Positions 8,644 through 17,223 of a stretch of DNA of 64,000 nt are shown here, one piece after another. The notes under the pieces are model-generated. The model was given only the letters and a program-made list of their open reading frames with translations. It made no database searches and was not told where the DNA came from. This DNA is from Luteolibacter algae. GTDB taxonomy: Bacteria > Verrucomicrobiota > Verrucomicrobiia > Verrucomicrobiales > Akkermansiaceae. The DNA lies in contig NZ_JBHUIT010000031.1 in NCBI RefSeq assembly GCF_042683045.1, positions 310,001 through 374,000 of the forward strand, in the 5' to 3' direction. Position 1 is the stretch's first letter. Every line of letters starts with the position of its first letter. Made by a program: the position numbers and the translations under genes.

Positions 8644-10455
8644 TTAGAATCCTGTGTTGCCTTCGACTTTCAGGGATTTGCGTGAGGAATCATCTGCTTG
8701 AATGTCTTTGGAAACCTCGCCGTCGTAGCTGTTTCCGGTGATTTCGATATTCCTGCAGTTCTTGAAATCGAAAAGTGCCCGATCCAGATAAAGCGGCTCC
8801 GCATCATCTGTTCTGACGATGGTGTTGTCTTTGATAACCAAACCGTCCACACGATCCGCCCACACGATGCGGCTATCGAAGGTATGGATGGTATTATTCT
8901 CGAAGCGGATGTTGCTATCGTAGACTTCTTCCTGATCAAAGGCTGCGCCAAGGCGCGGGGTAATGTTCAATACCGCATGCTCCATGCCACTATATGCACA
9001 GTAATTGAAGCGATTGTTGCGGATGGTGACATCGTTCACACTACCGGATTCGAACCAGAAAAAGGTCTCACCCCGGAAAAATACCGAAGACATCATCGAG
9101 GAAAAATCGTTGTCTTCGATCACCGTTTTCAGCGGGCTTTTAAGAACGATGTTACGTGCGCGGTGGTTGCGGATGGTGCAACCGCGCATGGTGAACGTCG
9201 GGTTCCAGGTTTTGTTTTCAAGGATATCGCCAGCCGTGATTTCGGGAGGAAGGGGATCTTTGAAATGCAGAATCGAGAAACGATCATTGATGGGCTGGGA
9301 AGAAATCACCTCATTCACCCGTCCGCGTTTCGGGCTTGGTGATTTGATGAACCAGACTTCGTCTCCTTCGCCAGCGAAGCGGAATCCCGTTTGCTCGAAA
9401 TGCTCCAGTTTGATACGCACCGAGCGCTCGTCCAGCACTTCATCGATCGTTACGTAGGTTCCGTGGACATTGGTGCCGTCATCGAGCATATTTTCGAAGC
9501 GACAGTTCTCGATAAGAATATCGCCCTTGCAGTTGGCGAAGTGGGTCGCGTCTGCGGTGGAGGAAATCAGCCGCTGGGTATCATCCTTCAAAACCACCGA
9601 GCAGCCAGACATCACGATGTCTTGAGAGCGCTCCATCAAATAGCCCATACCAAGGGCGTGATGGACTGTCACATCCTCCAGATGAATGTTTGATGATTCC
9701 TTTACATGAACCGCCGGGGCGTAGCGATCATGGGCACGATCGCCCTTTGAAGTAAGCACCGAGCCAACCGCGGGGTATTGACGCAACTGCTCGTGGAAAC
9801 GGAGGATTCCACCCGGTCGTTTTTCCACCCGCTGCGGATCGCTTTCCATATCGAGAGCTCCGTGGGAAACGCGCCGGGTTTCCGGATCGAATGCCAGAGT
9901 GCTACCAAGAATTTCATAATTGAAGCCATCCACTCCCGGAAAAAGAACCTTCCCGCGGTGGAGCTCCCAGCCAAAGCCTTCTGTATGGGGCTTGATATCA
10001 CGCCAGCCTTCTTTTTCATTCACCGCCACTACTTCTCCCTGGAAAATGAATGGGATATCCCAGTCGATACTGAAGCCCCTGGCGGTCACCTTCTGACAAT
10101 CCTCAAAGAGAAATGGAAGAACCTGTCCGTGGAAAACGAGCTCTGCTCCATTGCCTTCGATCTCAATCGATTTCAGTCCCTGGAAAGGAAAGATGATGTT
10201 TTTCAGACCGTTTGAATGGTTGGTGATCGTGCATGTTTTCTGAAAGGCGTAATCCGGAAGGAAACGGTAGGTTCCGGGTGCCAAAACAATTTTCAGCTCG
10301 GGATCCTGCGCATCAAAAATGGCCTTTCTGACAATGGGCGTCATGTCCTTGGAAGAGGATTCCAGCTTGATGACTTCCAGCGCTGAGGCATTGCAGGAAA
10401 GGGCTAAAACAGCTGAGGCCGAAAGCGGCAGGATGGAGGCGGTGTGGGTAAGCAT
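8644..10455 (-). CDS. Exported GH110-type alpha-1,3-galactosidase (parallel beta-helix), copy 2
   Basis: 603 residues, with a likely signal peptide in the first ~26 residues (ending ALSCNASA). The conserved GH110 block SSTADATHFANCKG has Asp302, and MLDDGTNVHGTY has Asp325, Asp326 and His331; the 23/24 spacing is the same as in copy 1. The two copies share their overall layout but are clearly diverged, so they may prefer differently sulfated or differently branched ends. This copy is embedded between sulfatases 3 and 4 (gaps 21 and 69 bp). A stem-loop lies in the 69-bp gap before it. The enzyme should work outside the cytoplasm. Confidence 0.8.
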   Translation of the reverse strand: MLTHTASILPLSASAVLALSCNASALEVIKLESSSKDMTPIVRKAIFDAQDPELKIVLAPGTYRFLPDYAFQKTCTITNHSNGLKNIIFPFQGLKSIEIEGNGAELVFHGQVLPFLFEDCQKVTARGFSIDWDIPFIFQGEVVAVNEKEGWRDIKPHTEGFGWELHRGKVLFPGVDGFNYEILGSTLAFDPETRRVSHGALDMESDPQRVEKRPGGILRFHEQLRQYPAVGSVLTSKGDRAHDRYAPAVHVKESSNIHLEDVTVHHALGMGYLMERSQDIVMSGCSVVLKDDTQRLISSTADATHFANCKGDILIENCRFENMLDDGTNVHGTYVTIDEVLDERSVRIKLEHFEQTGFRFAGEGDEVWFIKSPSPKRGRVNEVISSQPINDRFSILHFKDPLPPEITAGDILENKTWNPTFTMRGCTIRNHRARNIVLKSPLKTVIEDNDFSSMMSSVFFRGETFFWFESGSVNDVTIRNNRFNYCAYSGMEHAVLNITPRLGAAFDQEEVYDSNIRFENNTIHTFDSRIVWADRVDGLVIKDNTIVRTDDAEPLYLDRALFDFKNCRNIEITGNSYDGEVSKDIQADDSSRKSLKVEGNTGF

Positions 10456-10475
10456 TTTGGGATGAGTTAAGAAGA

Positions 10476-10501
10476 CCTGCCTGTCGGCGAAGACAAGCAG
10501 G
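10476..10501 (-). promoter_or_regulatory. Intergenic stem-loop between sulfatase 4 and GH110 copy 2
   Basis: CCTGCCTGTC and GACAAGCAGG form a 10-bp stem with one mismatch around a six-base loop. It is followed on the minus strand by TCTTCTT, which is not a good U tract. It may be a partial terminator or an mRNA processing/stability element within the operon. Function is not shown by the sequence. Confidence 0.4.
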
Positions 10502-10524
10502 CCGGATTTTTCAGCTACGAGGGG

Positions 10525-12045
10525 CTACTTCTTGGGCTTTCTGTATCTTTTGGACCAGGCTTGTGTTTCCATCAGCTTCCCGGATTCCAGCTCTTCCCAG
10601 AGCTGTGGATCATTTTTTTTAACCGCTTCACGCGTGGTGACGGAGGCCAGACCTTCCTCGGGCTTACGTTTGCCAAGATCTTCCAGTCCGTAGTCGCGGT
10701 TCTTCGCGGTCCACTCGGTTTCCTTTGCACGCATCTCCTCAAGAACGGCGGCATACTCCGGATTTTCAGCGAGGTTGTTTAGCTCGTCAGGATCTTTTTC
10801 GAGGTCGTAGAGTTCCTCGTAGGGTTTGCGCTCGGCGAAAAAGGTTTGCTCTGCCTCGGAGAGTTTTCCTTCCTTTTTCAGGCGTCGCATGACGTGAAGA
10901 GCCGGTCGGTTGAGCTCCAGATAGGCTTGATCATTGGCCCACATCACCTCCGGCATGTAGTTGCGGATGTATTTGAACTTGGAGGTGGAAATGCTGCGGG
11001 AACAATCATCGATTTCATCCCAGATATCCCGGGCGGAGCGGACGAATTCCCGGTATTCCGGCTTGTCGACTCCGAGGAAGGGTTTGGAGGTGATGTATTC
11101 CGGGATTTCTGCGCCGGCGAGCTTCAGGACGGTGGCTGAGATATCCGTTGTGCACACCAGATTGTCGATCCTGGTTCCAGGTTCAATAAGCCCGGGAGCC
11201 CAGACGATCATCGGGATGTGGACTCCGGCTTCCTGGAGGTAGCCTTTGCCCCGCAAGTTACAGCGGCCATTATCCGCGATAAAAATCACGATCGTATTTT
11301 TATCAAGCTTCTGGTCCTTGATGTTCTGCATGATCTGTCCGACTTCGTTATCCATGAATTCCACGGTGTCGAGATAGGTCGCCCAGTCGTAGCGGATCTC
11401 GGGAGTATCCGCGAAATAGGGAGGAAGCACTACTGAATCGAGAGCTACGGGATGTTTGGAATTTTCACGTATGCCGTTCCACCAGTCGCCACGGTGGGTG
11501 GCCTGCAGTTGGATCTGGCTGAAAAATGGTTGGTTTTCCGCACTGAAATTCTCCGTTTTATCGAAAATTCCGAAATGCTTTACGCCATCATATGGACCGG
11601 TTTCTTCGTATTTGAAGTTACAATCGATTTTGCGGCCTTTCCCGAGAACCAGATCGTGACCCAAAAAGCAGGTGTAACCCGCGTCCCTTAGGAAGGAGGT
11701 GATTGGCTTGTATGGAGCCATCAGGGGAACATCGCGATTACTTCTGTGGTGGTGGGCATTGATCACCGTTTGATCCACCCCGACCATCATTGCTGAGCGG
11801 TTTGGCGAGCAGATGGGGTTCGAGCAATAGGCTTTTGTGAACAGGGCGCCTTCCGCTGCCATTTTGTTCAAGTTGGGGGTTTTTACTCCCGGCATGCCGT
11901 AGCATTCGAGATCGCGTCCCATATCCTCGGCCATCAGCCAGATGATATTTGGTTTATCAGAAGTGTCTGTCTTCTCGGCGTGCAACGGGGCAAACAGGCT
12001 GACAAACGACGCCACTAAAGTGATGCAATTTTTACGTTTAATCAT
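10525..12045 (-). CDS. Exported sulfatase 4 (type I, CSPNR variant)
   Basis: 506 residues with a signal peptide (residues 1-23, ending APLHA). The formylglycine motif is C79-S-P-N-R83 (NPICSPNRSAMMVGV): the usual Ser of CxPSR is Asn, a variant seen in some S1 subfamilies that retains the Cys, Pro and Arg needed for maturation. Metal-site segments NIIWLMAEDMGRDLECYG and TIVIFIADNGRCNLRGKG are present. The tail is unusually basic (KRYRKPKK). It sits between sulfatase 5 and GH110 copy 2. The sequence resembles heparan-N-sulfatase-like S1 members, but the galactan setting argues that its substrate is the same polymer as its neighbours'. Confidence 0.9.
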   Translation of the reverse strand: MIKRKNCITLVASFVSLFAPLHAEKTDTSDKPNIIWLMAEDMGRDLECYGMPGVKTPNLNKMAAEGALFTKAYCSNPICSPNRSAMMVGVDQTVINAHHHRSNRDVPLMAPYKPITSFLRDAGYTCFLGHDLVLGKGRKIDCNFKYEETGPYDGVKHFGIFDKTENFSAENQPFFSQIQLQATHRGDWWNGIRENSKHPVALDSVVLPPYFADTPEIRYDWATYLDTVEFMDNEVGQIMQNIKDQKLDKNTIVIFIADNGRCNLRGKGYLQEAGVHIPMIVWAPGLIEPGTRIDNLVCTTDISATVLKLAGAEIPEYITSKPFLGVDKPEYREFVRSARDIWDEIDDCSRSISTSKFKYIRNYMPEVMWANDQAYLELNRPALHVMRRLKKEGKLSEAEQTFFAERKPYEELYDLEKDPDELNNLAENPEYAAVLEEMRAKETEWTAKNRDYGLEDLGKRKPEEGLASVTTREAVKKNDPQLWEELESGKLMETQAWSKRYRKPKK

Positions 12046-12067
12046 GAATTTCAGAGTTGTTTTGGTG

Positions 12068-12120
12068 GTATGATACGGAAATCAAGTTTTCAAGCTGGGA
12101 AAAATCTATATGTATCATAC
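12068..12120. promoter_or_regulatory. Inverted repeat GTATGATAC ... GTATCATAC upstream of sulfatase 4
   Basis: GTATGATAC at 12068-12076 and its exact reverse complement at 12112-12120 are separated by 35 bp, and each is followed by CGGA. They lie in the 95-bp gap upstream of the sulfatase at 10525. This could be a looped operator or a weak mRNA hairpin. Nothing else supports it. Confidence 0.3.
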
Positions 12121-12140
12121 GGAGAATCTTCTGCGAGGAT

Positions 12141-13679
12141 TTAGAATTCCAAGCTCGAATTTGGCGGTAATGGCACCTGATTGCTTTTCCGCCACTCGAC
12201 AAGTTCCGCGAGCAATTTGCTTGCGGTTTCCTTGTCCTCTTCCGCCAGATTGTGGGCTTCCAGAGGGTCCTTTTTCAAATCGTAGAGTTCCAGTGCTCCA
12301 TCTTTCAGAAACTGGATGAGTTTCATGTCATTCTTTCGAATGACGGAGCAGGTGCCATGTTTCCACTGGCTGGCGATATGCCAGAAAAGCGGACGGTCGC
12401 TTAGTTGTGCGTCCTCGGCTTGGAAAAGAGGTGTGATGGAATCACCATCCAAGGTGCCGGAATAGTCCTTCACATTTGCAACATCAAGAAACGTTGGGAA
12501 AAAATCCAGAACGCTGACTGCGGTATCGGTGCGGCGCGGCTTGATTTTATCAGTCCAATTGAGAAGCAAGGGGACGCGGATACCGCCTTCATAGATGTAG
12601 CCCTTGGAGCCACGGAGGAGATCGTTTGCGCTCATTCCACCATTATAACCATTGTCAGAAGTGAAGATAATCAGAGTGTTTTTACGTAGATCGTTTTCAT
12701 TTAGGTAATCGAGAATGCGTTGGATATTATCGTCCACAGATTCGATCATCGTGGCATACGCGGCCTGCTCGGCATGGCGTTTCCCTGTAGCCATACCTTG
12801 TCCTAGCACCGGGTCTCCAGCCTTCTCCGTATATTTTTTCAAGAGTTCTTCACTGCGTGCGCGGACGGGCCCGTGAACAGCGTAGTAGTGGAGATTGACG
12901 AAAAACGGGGCGTCCTTGTTTTCTTCCATGAACTCGATGGCATCATCAGTGAGCCGGTCGGTAAGCCATTCATCATCGGGCTTCTGCTCAATGAAGGGAT
13001 TGCTGAAAGGAGCGAAGTATCCGCCTGTCTCGCTTTTATACCCGCCGACTTCCAGGGCGGGATCGCCGCGGTAGGTGCCACCGACGTTCTTTTTGAATCC
13101 GCGTCCTTCCGGATAATATTTCTGAAGCTCCGGAGTTTTGTGCCGGTAAGACCAACCGTATTCGCCCGGATCCGGCTGCGTGAGTTTTTCCTTCAATGGG
13201 AAAGATGAGGCCAACTCCTCATCCGGATACGGGCCGACGATATGCCATTTTCCCAGATGAATCGATTGATAGCCGATATCCTCCAGCGGCTCGGCAAAAA
13301 GCGTGTGCTTCAACTCGACGGTCCATCGTGAAAAGATATTTTCCTGGTCGTCTCCTGTTTCGAGGACGGGGACTGTGTAAACTCCTGTGCGGAATGATTG
13401 CTTGCCTGTGAAAAAACAGGTTCTGGATGGGGAGCACGATGGATACATGTATCCATTATCGACAACGAGACTTTCCGCGGCCAATGCATCGAGCGCCGGT
13501 GTTTCATAGTATTTGGAGCCATTGAATCCCACATCGCCGTAACCCAGATCGTCTACCAATATGAATACGATATTCGGCTTTTCCATGGAGGTGCCCCCAT
13601 GAATGGATGCAAGTGGCAAAAGACTGGCCAGAAGGAGAGGAATCCGTGCGGATAATTTCGTGAGGTGGGATGTTTGCAT
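12141..13679 (-). CDS. Exported sulfatase 5 (type I, arylsulfatase A-like)
   Basis: 512 residues with a signal peptide in the first ~29 residues (hydrophobic IPLLLASLLPLASIHG). The motif C82-S-P-S-R86 (MYPSCSPSRTCFFTGKQ) is the formylglycine site. NIVFILVDDLGYGDVGFNG and TLIIFTSDNGYNGG give the metal ligands, and LGKWHIVGP carries the Lys/His pair. It is the first structural gene after the second XylR regulator, with a 220-bp gap containing the shared AATTCG-N6-CGTAAAA motif 44 bp upstream of the ATG. It is therefore likely to be the promoter-proximal gene of the five-sulfatase operon. Confidence 0.92.
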   Translation of the reverse strand: MQTSHLTKLSARIPLLLASLLPLASIHGGTSMEKPNIVFILVDDLGYGDVGFNGSKYYETPALDALAAESLVVDNGYMYPSCSPSRTCFFTGKQSFRTGVYTVPVLETGDDQENIFSRWTVELKHTLFAEPLEDIGYQSIHLGKWHIVGPYPDEELASSFPLKEKLTQPDPGEYGWSYRHKTPELQKYYPEGRGFKKNVGGTYRGDPALEVGGYKSETGGYFAPFSNPFIEQKPDDEWLTDRLTDDAIEFMEENKDAPFFVNLHYYAVHGPVRARSEELLKKYTEKAGDPVLGQGMATGKRHAEQAAYATMIESVDDNIQRILDYLNENDLRKNTLIIFTSDNGYNGGMSANDLLRGSKGYIYEGGIRVPLLLNWTDKIKPRRTDTAVSVLDFFPTFLDVANVKDYSGTLDGDSITPLFQAEDAQLSDRPLFWHIASQWKHGTCSVIRKNDMKLIQFLKDGALELYDLKKDPLEAHNLAEEDKETASKLLAELVEWRKSNQVPLPPNSSLEF

Positions 13680-13722
13680 GGAGTTTGGAACTAGTCAGAA
13701 TAGGAAAAATCCGGCTCGTCGA

Positions 13723-13741
13723 AATTCGTAAATGCGTAAAA
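13723..13741 (-). promoter_or_regulatory. Candidate XylR operator upstream of the sulfatase operon
   Basis: AATTCG, six bases, then CGTAAAA, as at 2775-2793. The repeat is followed by AGTATACGTAA, which adds a further TACGTA half-palindrome. It lies 44 bp upstream of sulfatase 5 in the same orientation as the first copy relative to its gene. Regulator binding is inferred from position beside the two XylR genes. Confidence 0.45.
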
Positions 13742-13899
13742 AGTATACGTAATCTGGCAATATCGCCGAGTTGAGTTATCGGTCACACCAATACGCAGTG
13801 AAAACTTTCCATTGGGACAGAATTGCCGCTCCTTTTGATTGAGATGTCGCCGCGTCCCTGGCGGGTCAATCCGGGCTACTGCCGAGGCTCCGGCGAAGC

Positions 13900-15045
13900 T
13901 TACTTGCGGTAGCGTTTCCTGTAGTCCCGCGGCGTGCAGCCGACGTGCTTTTTGAACACTGTCGTGAGATGATTGTAGGTCGCGTAGCCACACGCTTCCG
14001 CGATCTGCTGCATCGGTAATGTGGTTTTCACCAAAAGCTCCCTAGCGTGAACCATGCGGATGCGGCGGATCTCATCGCTCGGTGAGTGTCCGAAAGCCAG
14101 CTGGAAACGACGCTCCAGCGAGCGCCTGGCCATGGGGACTTTTTTGATGATATCTTTCATCGTGATCTGTGCAAAAGCATGTTCCCGTATGAATGTAACC
14201 ACCTCGACCATTCTGGGATCGTCGGTTGCCAGCATATCGGTGGATGGTCCAGGCTGTATCCCCAGAGGAGGAATATAGGTGATTGAGTCCTCAATGGGCT
14301 CACCCTCAAGAATCCGGTGGAGGGTCTGGGCCGCGCGGTAGCCGATCTGCTCTGTTGGCAGCATGATCCCCGCCAGCGCCGGAAAGCAAGCATTGCTCAG
14401 GAGCTCGTCATAATCTCCGCTGAGAACAGCGATGTCATGCGGGACGGATATGCCGATGTCCATGCAGGTGCTGACGGTTTTCATGGCGAAATTATGTCCC
14501 CATGTAAGGATTCCGACTGGCTTCGGAAGCTTCTGGAGCCAGTCGATGAATTTTGCCGATTGGTCTTTGTCGATATCCTCCAGCGTGAATGTCTCGCAAG
14601 TGTGACCCAGAGTGGCCAGGTGGCTCCGATAGGCCTCGGTATACCACTGCGGGTTAGGCTTATCCAAAGGGCCAACGATGGCGAAGTTTTTCAGGCCGCG
14701 CTCTTTGAAGTGATCGATTGCCATTTTGGTCCCCGCCAAGTCGTCCGTTCGGAAACAGGGGGAGGAAAAGCCGCTGAGGGAGGTATCCGATACGTCCACG
14801 ACGGGAAGCCCGGTGCGTTTGATTTCTTCCGCGAGGGCAGGATCGGAGATGCGTCCGATGATTCCGTCTCCGTTCCAGTCTTTGGGAATGCTGTAAAAGC
14901 TCTCCAGCTCCGAGGAACGCAGTGATAGCTGCCAGGGCGCAACCTCGCTGGCATACGAAAGAATACCTTTGATAATATTCCGTCCCCAGCCGTTGGCGGT
15001 GCTTACCAGGACGGCGACTTTGGGTTTATTGGGAAAATCCGCCAT
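13900..15045 (-). CDS. XylR-type transcriptional activator, copy 2
   Basis: 381 residues, the same length and architecture as the regulator at 2843. The N-terminal sugar-binding domain starts VAVLVSTANGWGRNIIKGI and contains PVGILTWGHNFAMKTVS. The C-terminal AraC helix-turn-helix contains VPMARRSLERRFQLAFGHS and MQQIAEACGYATYNHLTTVF. The two regulators share many short identical blocks, so they arose by duplication, but the ligand-binding halves have diverged. As the first gene of the minus-strand run it probably controls the sulfatase operon that begins 220 bp downstream. Confidence 0.9.
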   Translation of the reverse strand: MADFPNKPKVAVLVSTANGWGRNIIKGILSYASEVAPWQLSLRSSELESFYSIPKDWNGDGIIGRISDPALAEEIKRTGLPVVDVSDTSLSGFSSPCFRTDDLAGTKMAIDHFKERGLKNFAIVGPLDKPNPQWYTEAYRSHLATLGHTCETFTLEDIDKDQSAKFIDWLQKLPKPVGILTWGHNFAMKTVSTCMDIGISVPHDIAVLSGDYDELLSNACFPALAGIMLPTEQIGYRAAQTLHRILEGEPIEDSITYIPPLGIQPGPSTDMLATDDPRMVEVVTFIREHAFAQITMKDIIKKVPMARRSLERRFQLAFGHSPSDEIRRIRMVHARELLVKTTLPMQQIAEACGYATYNHLTTVFKKHVGCTPRDYRKRYRK

Positions 15046-15096
15046 GTATTTTCTTTATATCGCATGGGGAAGGAATGTTCTGTCAATGCAATACAC

Positions 15097-15663
15097 TCAG
15101 GATAGTAGGGTGCTGCGGGTGAAAAGTGGGATCACGTGAATACCGCGGGCTTCGATTGCTTCCCGACCGCCTTCTTCCCGGTCCACCAGGACAATGGCGA
15201 ACTTGACTACGCCGCCATCGCGCTCAATGGCATCGATCGCTTTGAGAGTGGACCCTCCGGTGGTGATGACATCATCCACCACGACGATATTCTGCCCGGG
15301 TGTAAAATTCCCTTCGATTTGCTTTCCTGCTCCGTGACCTTTCGGCTCCTTTCTTACGGTGAAAACCTGGAGTGCCTCCTCGGGATGATTGCGGGCGGAT
15401 GCCATGCCGATCGCCAGGGAGATGGGGTCCGCGCCGAGTGTCATTCCGCCGATTGCCTGTATGGAGAGCTTCTCGGAATGAATCTTTGAGCGGACCGCAT
15501 GCCAGCCCAGTTCTCCGATGAGCGCCGCGCCAAAGGGGTCCATGGCGGTCATCCGGCAGTCGATATAAAGGTCGGATTGCTTCCCGGAAGCGAGGGTGAA
15601 AGTCCCGGTTCGCACGGATTTTTTTAGAAGGAGGGCTTTGAGGTCTGCGGTGATTTGGAGCAT
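15097..15663 (-). CDS. pyrE: Orotate phosphoribosyltransferase
   Basis: Transfers orotate to PRPP to give orotidine monophosphate in de novo pyrimidine synthesis; cytoplasmic. The PRPP-binding signature VVVDDVITTGGSTLKAID is intact, and GKQSDLYIDCR with GGMTLGADPISLA matches the bacterial family. Length 188 residues from the ATG at 15663, chosen over a TTG two codons upstream. It is a single gene on the minus strand between the XylR regulator and the divergent ilvE gene; about 160 bp separates its start from ilvE. Confidence 0.93.
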   Translation of the reverse strand: MLQITADLKALLLKKSVRTGTFTLASGKQSDLYIDCRMTAMDPFGAALIGELGWHAVRSKIHSEKLSIQAIGGMTLGADPISLAIGMASARNHPEEALQVFTVRKEPKGHGAGKQIEGNFTPGQNIVVVDDVITTGGSTLKAIDAIERDGGVVKFAIVLVDREEGGREAIEARGIHVIPLFTRSTLLS

Positions 15664-15820
15664 TTCCAAGCGTTCCTTTTTCCGTGGAAAGTTTCAACCG
15701 CGAATCCTTCGTAATTCCCGCAAACCGGGGAGATCGATTTTTACGAAAATGATTTGCCGATTTTCTCATCTCCAGCTTGCCACTGGCTGTGAGAAGCCTA
15801 GGTTCGTGGGCGAGAAAAGC

Positions 15821-16690
15821 ATGAAAATTTGGTTAGACGGTAAGTTGGTAGACGAGCAGCAAGCGAAGATCTCGATCTTTGATCATGGTTTGTTATATGG
15901 AGACGGTGTTTTCGAAGGGATTCGCTTTTATAATGGAAGGATTTTCAGGTTGGAGGAGCACATCCACCGCCTGTTTGATTCAGCTAAAGCGATTCTTCTC
16001 AATATGCCTTGGACGCAGGAAGAGGTGTGCAAATTCACCTGTGAAACGGTGGCTGCAAACGGCATTACCGATGGCTACATCCGCCTGGTGGTGACACGTG
16101 GTGCTGGTGAGCTGGGGCTTAATCCATATTTGTGCCCGAAGCCCTCGATGTTTATCATTGCCTCTACGATCAAATTGTATCCGGAAGAACATTATCGGAA
16201 TGGTCTTGCGCTGATCACATGCGCGACCCGCCGCCCGGCACCGGCAGCCTTGATGCCGCAGGTGAAAAGCTTGAACTACCTAAATAATGTGATGGCCAAA
16301 GTGGAGGCTATCCAAGGTGGTGCCCTGGAGGCTGTGATGCTCAATGAGCAGGGCTACGTCGCGGAATGCACCGGCGACAATTTATTCATCATCAAAAACG
16401 GCGAGCTCCTCACCCCGTTGATTTCCGATGGTGCCCTCGATGGTATCACCCGCGCGGTGATACTTGAAATTGCCGCGAAGCTTGGAGTCAAAGTCGTGGA
16501 GCGCTCGTTGACCCGCTATGATATTTTCATCTCGGATGAGTGCTTCCTCACCGGCACGGCAGCAGAGGTAATTCCGGTTGTCTCTTTGGACAGACGTGTG
16601 ATTGGTGATGGCAAGCCGGGAGAGCTGACCAGGAAGTTCCTCGCAGAGTTTCACAGCTTGGCGATGAGCACTGGAACCCCGTTTGCATGA
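15821..16690 (+). CDS. ilvE: Branched-chain amino acid aminotransferase (class IV, PLP-dependent)
   Basis: Catalyses the last transamination in valine, leucine and isoleucine synthesis. 289 residues from the ATG at 15821; the longer open frame upstream runs into the pyrE promoter region and lacks conserved sequence. Conserved features are FDHGLLYGDGVFEGIRFY near the N-terminus, the lysine in VKSLNYLNNVMAKVEA that would carry PLP, and AECTGDNLFIIKNGEL with FLTGTAAEVIPVV. The VKSLNYLNN block favours IlvE over D-amino-acid aminotransferase, although the two are related. mcsA follows 23 bp after the stop. Confidence 0.88.
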   Translation: MKIWLDGKLVDEQQAKISIFDHGLLYGDGVFEGIRFYNGRIFRLEEHIHRLFDSAKAILLNMPWTQEEVCKFTCETVAANGITDGYIRLVVTRGAGELGLNPYLCPKPSMFIIASTIKLYPEEHYRNGLALITCATRRPAPAALMPQVKSLNYLNNVMAKVEAIQGGALEAVMLNEQGYVAECTGDNLFIIKNGELLTPLISDGALDGITRAVILEIAAKLGVKVVERSLTRYDIFISDECFLTGTAAEVIPVVSLDRRVIGDGKPGELTRKFLAEFHSLAMSTGTPFA

Positions 16691-16713
16691 TATGCTAGAG
16701 TTTTATCCTGATA

Positions 16714-17223
16714 ATGAAGTGCGACTACTGCGATAACAAAGCGACCGTGTTCCTGACACAGCTTGCTGAAGGGCAAATGAAGAAAGTTTGCCTTTGCGAT
16801 AGCTGTGCGAAGGAGCGCGGTGTAACCGATCCAACGGGTTTTTCCATGTCAGATCTACTGCTGGGAAATTTCCAGAAAAACATGGGAAAAGTGCCCGTTC
16901 CACGGAAGGAAAAAATCGCAGGGAATGCCCGGATCTGTCCGGAATGCGGCTTCTCATTTGAGGATTTGCAAAAAGTTCGACGCTTTGGGTGCGGGAATTG
17001 CTACAAGGTATTTGCCAGCGATCTGGCACCCATGCTGCGTGGTATGCACAAAGGGGTAAGCCATGTGGGGAAAGTCCCGGAAGGCTTGATGGAGGTCCGC
17101 ATTCGTGAACAAAAGCTCGAAGAGCTGCGGGATCGCCTGGAGCTGGCCATTGCCTCGGAGAGCTACGAAGAGGCAGCGGAACTCAGGGACGAAATCAATA
17201 ATCTCGATAAGGTAAGCAAATGA
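16714..17223 (+). CDS. mcsA: McsA-like zinc-finger/UVR-domain activator of protein arginine kinase
   Basis: 169 residues. Two CxxC zinc-binding pairs lie in the N-terminal part (CDYC with CDSC), two more at ~71-90 (CPEC with CGNC), and the C-terminus carries a UVR motif (EELRDRLELAIASESYEEAA). This is the layout of McsA, which binds and activates the arginine kinase McsB. Its stop codon overlaps the mcsB start (ATGATG at 17220), so translation is probably coupled. In Firmicutes the operon also has the repressor CtsR, which is absent here. Confidence 0.9.
   Translation: MKCDYCDNKATVFLTQLAEGQMKKVCLCDSCAKERGVTDPTGFSMSDLLLGNFQKNMGKVPVPRKEKIAGNARICPECGFSFEDLQKVRRFGCGNCYKVFASDLAPMLRGMHKGVSHVGKVPEGLMEVRIREQKLEELRDRLELAIASESYEEAAELRDEINNLDKVSK

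Noticed and set aside
14317..14925. 202-residue plus-strand open frame opposite the second XylR regulator
   Set aside because: Shadow frame; the minus-strand protein has clear sensor and helix-turn-helix domains.
15097..15820. Longer upstream start for ilvE at 15596
   Set aside because: The extra 75 residues lie antisense to pyrE and have no similarity to aminotransferases; the ATG at 15821 begins the conserved domain.
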